Shown here piece by piece: positions 23,071-26,505 of a stretch of DNA of 26,505 nucleotides; the stretch's first letter is position 1, and each line of letters opens with the position of its first letter. The stretch lies in the NCBI GenBank assembly GCA_946618265.1, contig CAMOLA010000032.1, positions 1-26,505 on the forward strand, read 5' to 3'. This DNA is from an uncultured Eggerthellaceae bacterium. GTDB taxonomy: Bacteria > Actinomycetota > Coriobacteriia > Coriobacteriales > Eggerthellaceae. The translations under genes were made by a program, and so were the position numbers. A model generated the notes under the pieces. The model did no database searches. It was not told where the DNA came from and worked only from the letters and a program-made list of their open reading frames with translations.

Positions 23071-23532
23071 ATGGCCATCATTAACAACGATTCGGGCGCG
23101 TATGCCGCCAACATCGTGCAGGACGCCACTGGAGCACCGGCGATGGACCCCGCCTTCAAGCAGCTCTACGACAAGTTCGCCCAGCGCATCTGCTGGATCG
23201 ACGGCAACACGACGCCGGGAGCATTCCAGATGAACACGGCTTGGTACTCCGCCGTGCCCGACCGCGATCCCATTTTCGAAGAGCACTGCCACGACGACTG
23301 CGACGAGCTCATCGGCTTTTTGGGCTCGAATCCCGACGACCCCACCGACCTGGGCGGCGAAATCGAGTTCACCATCGGCGGCGAAGCGCACCTGCTGACG
23401 AAGTCGTCGATCATCTTCGCCCCGGCGGGCACCCCGCACAACCCCATGCGCATCCTGCGCGTCGACCGCCCCATCCTGCACTTCTCGGTCATCACGAAGT
23501 CAATCTACGACGGCGCGAACACGTATCGGTAA
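23071..23532 (+). CDS. Single-domain cupin protein
   Basis: 153 aa from the ATG at 23071, which has GAGGAG seven bases upstream; the frame to 23041 lacks one. The cupin metal ligands are visible: His72 and His74 (HCH), Glu79, and His123 in PAGTPH. The beta-rich core covers about 50-145. The fold could bind a metal and act as an enzyme or a small-molecule sensor; the substrate is unknown. Upstream is a possible -10 and palindrome, downstream a large hairpin. No partner genes are adjacent on the same strand. Confidence 0.78.
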   Translation: MAIINNDSGAYAANIVQDATGAPAMDPAFKQLYDKFAQRICWIDGNTTPGAFQMNTAWYSAVPDRDPIFEEHCHDDCDELIGFLGSNPDDPTDLGGEIEFTIGGEAHLLTKSSIIFAPAGTPHNPMRILRVDRPILHFSVITKSIYDGANTYR

Positions 23533-23547
23533 GACACATGCGAATCA

Positions 23548-23601
23548 ACCGAAAGGGAGTCCCCAACGGTCACAGACCGTTGGGGAGACTCCCTTTCGGT
23601 C
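23548..23601. repeat. Nested palindrome, probable terminator of the cupin gene
   Basis: The outer arms ACCGAAAGGGAG and CTCCCTTTCGGT match the palindrome at 29-55. In place of the single central base lies a second palindrome with arms CCCCAACGGTC and GACCGTTGGGG around ACA. The element is exactly the first copy plus 28 bases. It begins 16 bases past the cupin stop. Confidence 0.8.
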
Positions 23602-23765
23602 TACGCAGATGTGGTGCGCATTCTTGCAGAACCAGCGTTTAGGCTTGCTCGATAACTCGAGAATATGCGCCGCATACGTCCTCGTGCACATTTAGCTTGA
23701 AGGAGCCAATTGCGGTTCCGCGGCAACGCATGTCGCACGGGCGCCTTATCGATAGCCCCAACGGC

Positions 23766-23805
23766 AAGGCCCCGAGAATCGGAACGAACCGGATCTCGGG
23801 GCCTT
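23766..23805 (-). terminator. 12-bp hairpin downstream of the symporter gene
   Basis: AAGGCCCCGAGA and TCTCGGGGCCTT form a perfect stem around a 16-base loop, 40 bases past the symporter stop. No long T-run follows on either strand, so termination strength is uncertain. Confidence 0.55.
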
Positions 23806-23845
23806 CACGTCAACTCAAGATGAGTCGATTTGTCTTTACATACTG

Positions 23846-25378
<1,533 letters not shown>

Positions 25379-25409
25379 AATCTGACCTCTCCTTCTTGGG
25401 ATACGGGCA

Positions 25410-25415
25410 ATTATA
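25410..25415 (-). promoter_or_regulatory. Candidate -10 box of the symporter gene
   Basis: TATAAT on the minus strand 31 bases upstream of the start codon. No -35 consensus is seen at 16-18 bases. Confidence 0.5.
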
Positions 25416-25524
25416 CCTGATTGCAAACGAGACACGACCAAGGGGGTCAAATGCATGGGTTAACGGGCTTTGCGGGCGCTTTCCTAAACAAAAGCGAAGG
25501 AGAACTGCACAATTGCCGAAACGC

Positions 25525-25551
25525 AAAAAGGGGCGGACCGAAGTCCGCCCC
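25525..25551 (-). terminator. Rho-independent terminator of the lipoprotein gene
   Basis: On minus, GGGGCGGAC and GTCCGCCCC pair around TTCG, followed by TTTTT. It sits 45 bases past the lipoprotein stop and is the clearest terminator in the window. Confidence 0.9.
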
Positions 25552-25596
25552 TCCATCAATTCGCCTGTCGCGAGCTCGTTCGCTCCAGTTTCGACC

Positions 25597-26346
25597 TTAT
25601 GCCGCCTTGTCGCCGGCAACATCGCTGGCGATCTCGCCGAGGGCGTCCATGTTAAACGCGCTGCCCATGGATCCCATCAGGCCCTCCATCTTGGTCACAA
25701 GACCACCAAGCAGAGCGTCGCCTAACTTCTTGGACTCGTCCTCGCTCATCGCCGAGAGGTCGTCGACCTTCCAGTTGCCGTCGGCATCTTTCGACACGTT
25801 CACCGTGACGGTCGACGAAACGTCCTTGGACGTCAGTCCGTCGAGAGCGCCCTTGACGGATTCCATCGCAGCCGCCATGGCCGCCGCCTCATCGGTTTCG
25901 CCGGTCGCCTGCATGCTCATCGCCTGAGTCATGATAGAGCCCATGAGCGTTTCGACCGTGCTGGCGAAGTCATAGGTCGTTATCGTGAGATCGACCGTGG
26001 CTTTGTCGCCGTCAATCTGCTCGTTGCCGACCGAGTAATCGAAGTCCATGACCTTGTCCACGATGGCCATGACCGCGGTTTTCTGCTCTTCGGGCAGCGA
26101 GCTGAACGACGAATCCTTCTCGAGCTCGGCCTTGATGTCGAGGCTCTCGGGCGCCTGGCCCGCATAGTACTTGGCAAACGCTTCGGCATCTTGCGCCTTG
26201 AGCGCGTCAATCATGCCCGCGACCGCATTCGACGGCGTCGGCTCGGGCGCAGCCGACGAAGCGGCGCCGCCACCGCAGCCCACCATGCCGATCGCCATGG
26301 CCGCTGCCGCCACGGCGGCAAGGAGCAATGCTGTTACCTTCTTCAT
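25597..26346 (-). CDS. Putative lipoprotein of unknown function
   Basis: 249 aa. The signal peptide and lipobox end at MVGC (Cys24), after a Lys-Lys start and an Ala/Leu core, so the protein should be lipid-anchored outside the membrane. The mature part starts with a Gly/Ala/Ser/Pro spacer, then a helix (AVAGMIDALKAQDAEAFAKY) typical of DUF4878/NTF2-like lipoproteins, followed by an alternating helix and strand region with VTVNVSKDADGNWKVDDL near residue 190. Met-rich helices lie at about 135-165. I cannot name the family with confidence. It has its own promoter and terminator, so it is monocistronic. Confidence 0.75.
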   Translation of the reverse strand: MKKVTALLLAAVAAAAMAIGMVGCGGGAASSAAPEPTPSNAVAGMIDALKAQDAEAFAKYYAGQAPESLDIKAELEKDSSFSSLPEEQKTAVMAIVDKVMDFDYSVGNEQIDGDKATVDLTITTYDFASTVETLMGSIMTQAMSMQATGETDEAAAMAAAMESVKGALDGLTSKDVSSTVTVNVSKDADGNWKVDDLSAMSEDESKKLGDALLGGLVTKMEGLMGSMGSAFNMDALGEIASDVAGDKAA

Positions 26347-26390
26347 ACTGCCTTCCCTTCTCTCGGGTCCCCCTCTTTCGGGTTGGATTC

Positions 26391-26420
26391 AGCATACAGG
26401 AGCATTCGAAGGCTTGGCAA
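26391..26420 (-). promoter_or_regulatory. Promoter of the lipoprotein gene
   Basis: On minus, TTGCCA (26415-26420) and TATGCT (26391-26396) are spaced 18 bases apart, 45 bases upstream of the start codon. This is a good sigma-70-type match. The rest of the window, 26421-26505, shows no gene. Confidence 0.6.
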
Positions 26421-26505
26421 TTGTTAAATCAGAACGTTACTTTTGCGCCACCGATGAACAGGGGACGGAGGAGCGTTCAAAGACGACGGGAGGGCAACGG
26501 GGTGT

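Larger units (their letters stand above)
23533..23845. other. Intergenic region with two strong hairpins
   Basis: A gap between convergent genes. It holds the nested palindrome (23548-23601) just past the cupin stop and the terminator-like hairpin at 23766-23805 past the symporter stop. The 160 bases between them show nothing recognisable. Confidence 0.6.

Overview
The window looks like chromosome from a high-GC, host-associated actinobacterium of the class Coriobacteriia, most likely the Eggerthellaceae (Slackia, Eggerthella or Adlercreutzia type). The evidence is indirect: several FMN-binding redox proteins, a membrane-bound LuxR regulator with a Ser/Pro/Ala-rich linker, a surface protein with a basic LRR-like tail, and the gene order dnaX-ybaB-recR. 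The genus is an inference. Nearly everything is on the minus strand; only the LuxR regulator, the SRAP peptidase and a cupin protein are on plus.

Layout. 1-2144: a secreted GH25 lysozyme with six ChW repeats, then a gene-poor stretch. 2145-5316: a Uup-like ABC-F ATPase and an Ldh-family (MDH2/LDH2) dehydrogenase, separated by hairpins and short repeats. 5639-15240: eight minus-strand genes that read as one redox operon. In transcription order these are an 812-aa FMN-binding surface protein, a protein with four FMN-binding domains, a small membrane-anchored FMN-binding protein, a NapH-like polyferredoxin, an ApbE flavin transferase, a NusG-domain-II protein, a Gx-family membrane protein and an EcfT-like membrane protein. 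15610-16710: a divergent membrane LuxR regulator. 16711-17076: a candidate small RNA and a perfect palindrome. 17077-20622: the recR, ybaB and dnaX housekeeping block. 20710-20920: a 211-bp element with 62-bp inverted repeats. 21079-21848: DedA and the SRP RNA. 22198-23532: SRAP peptidase and cupin protein. 23846-26346: an alanine/glycine:Na+ symporter and a lipoprotein.

How the genes may work together. The central operon has the parts of a flavinylation-based extracytosolic electron-transfer chain. ApbE would attach FMN to the [ST]GAT threonines of three exported proteins, giving six flavinylation motifs in all. The NapH-like protein would carry electrons across the membrane through its 4Fe-4S clusters. 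The LuxR protein is the obvious candidate regulator. The terminal acceptor cannot be read from the sequence.

Two apparent lesions sit in this operon: a one-base deletion in the membrane-anchor codons of the four-domain flavoprotein, and an in-frame TAA that cuts the last membrane helix off the NapH-like protein. They could be sequencing errors, decay or regulation. Several families of very precise palindromes occupy the spaces between genes, including one palindrome that appears inserted into the centre of another.
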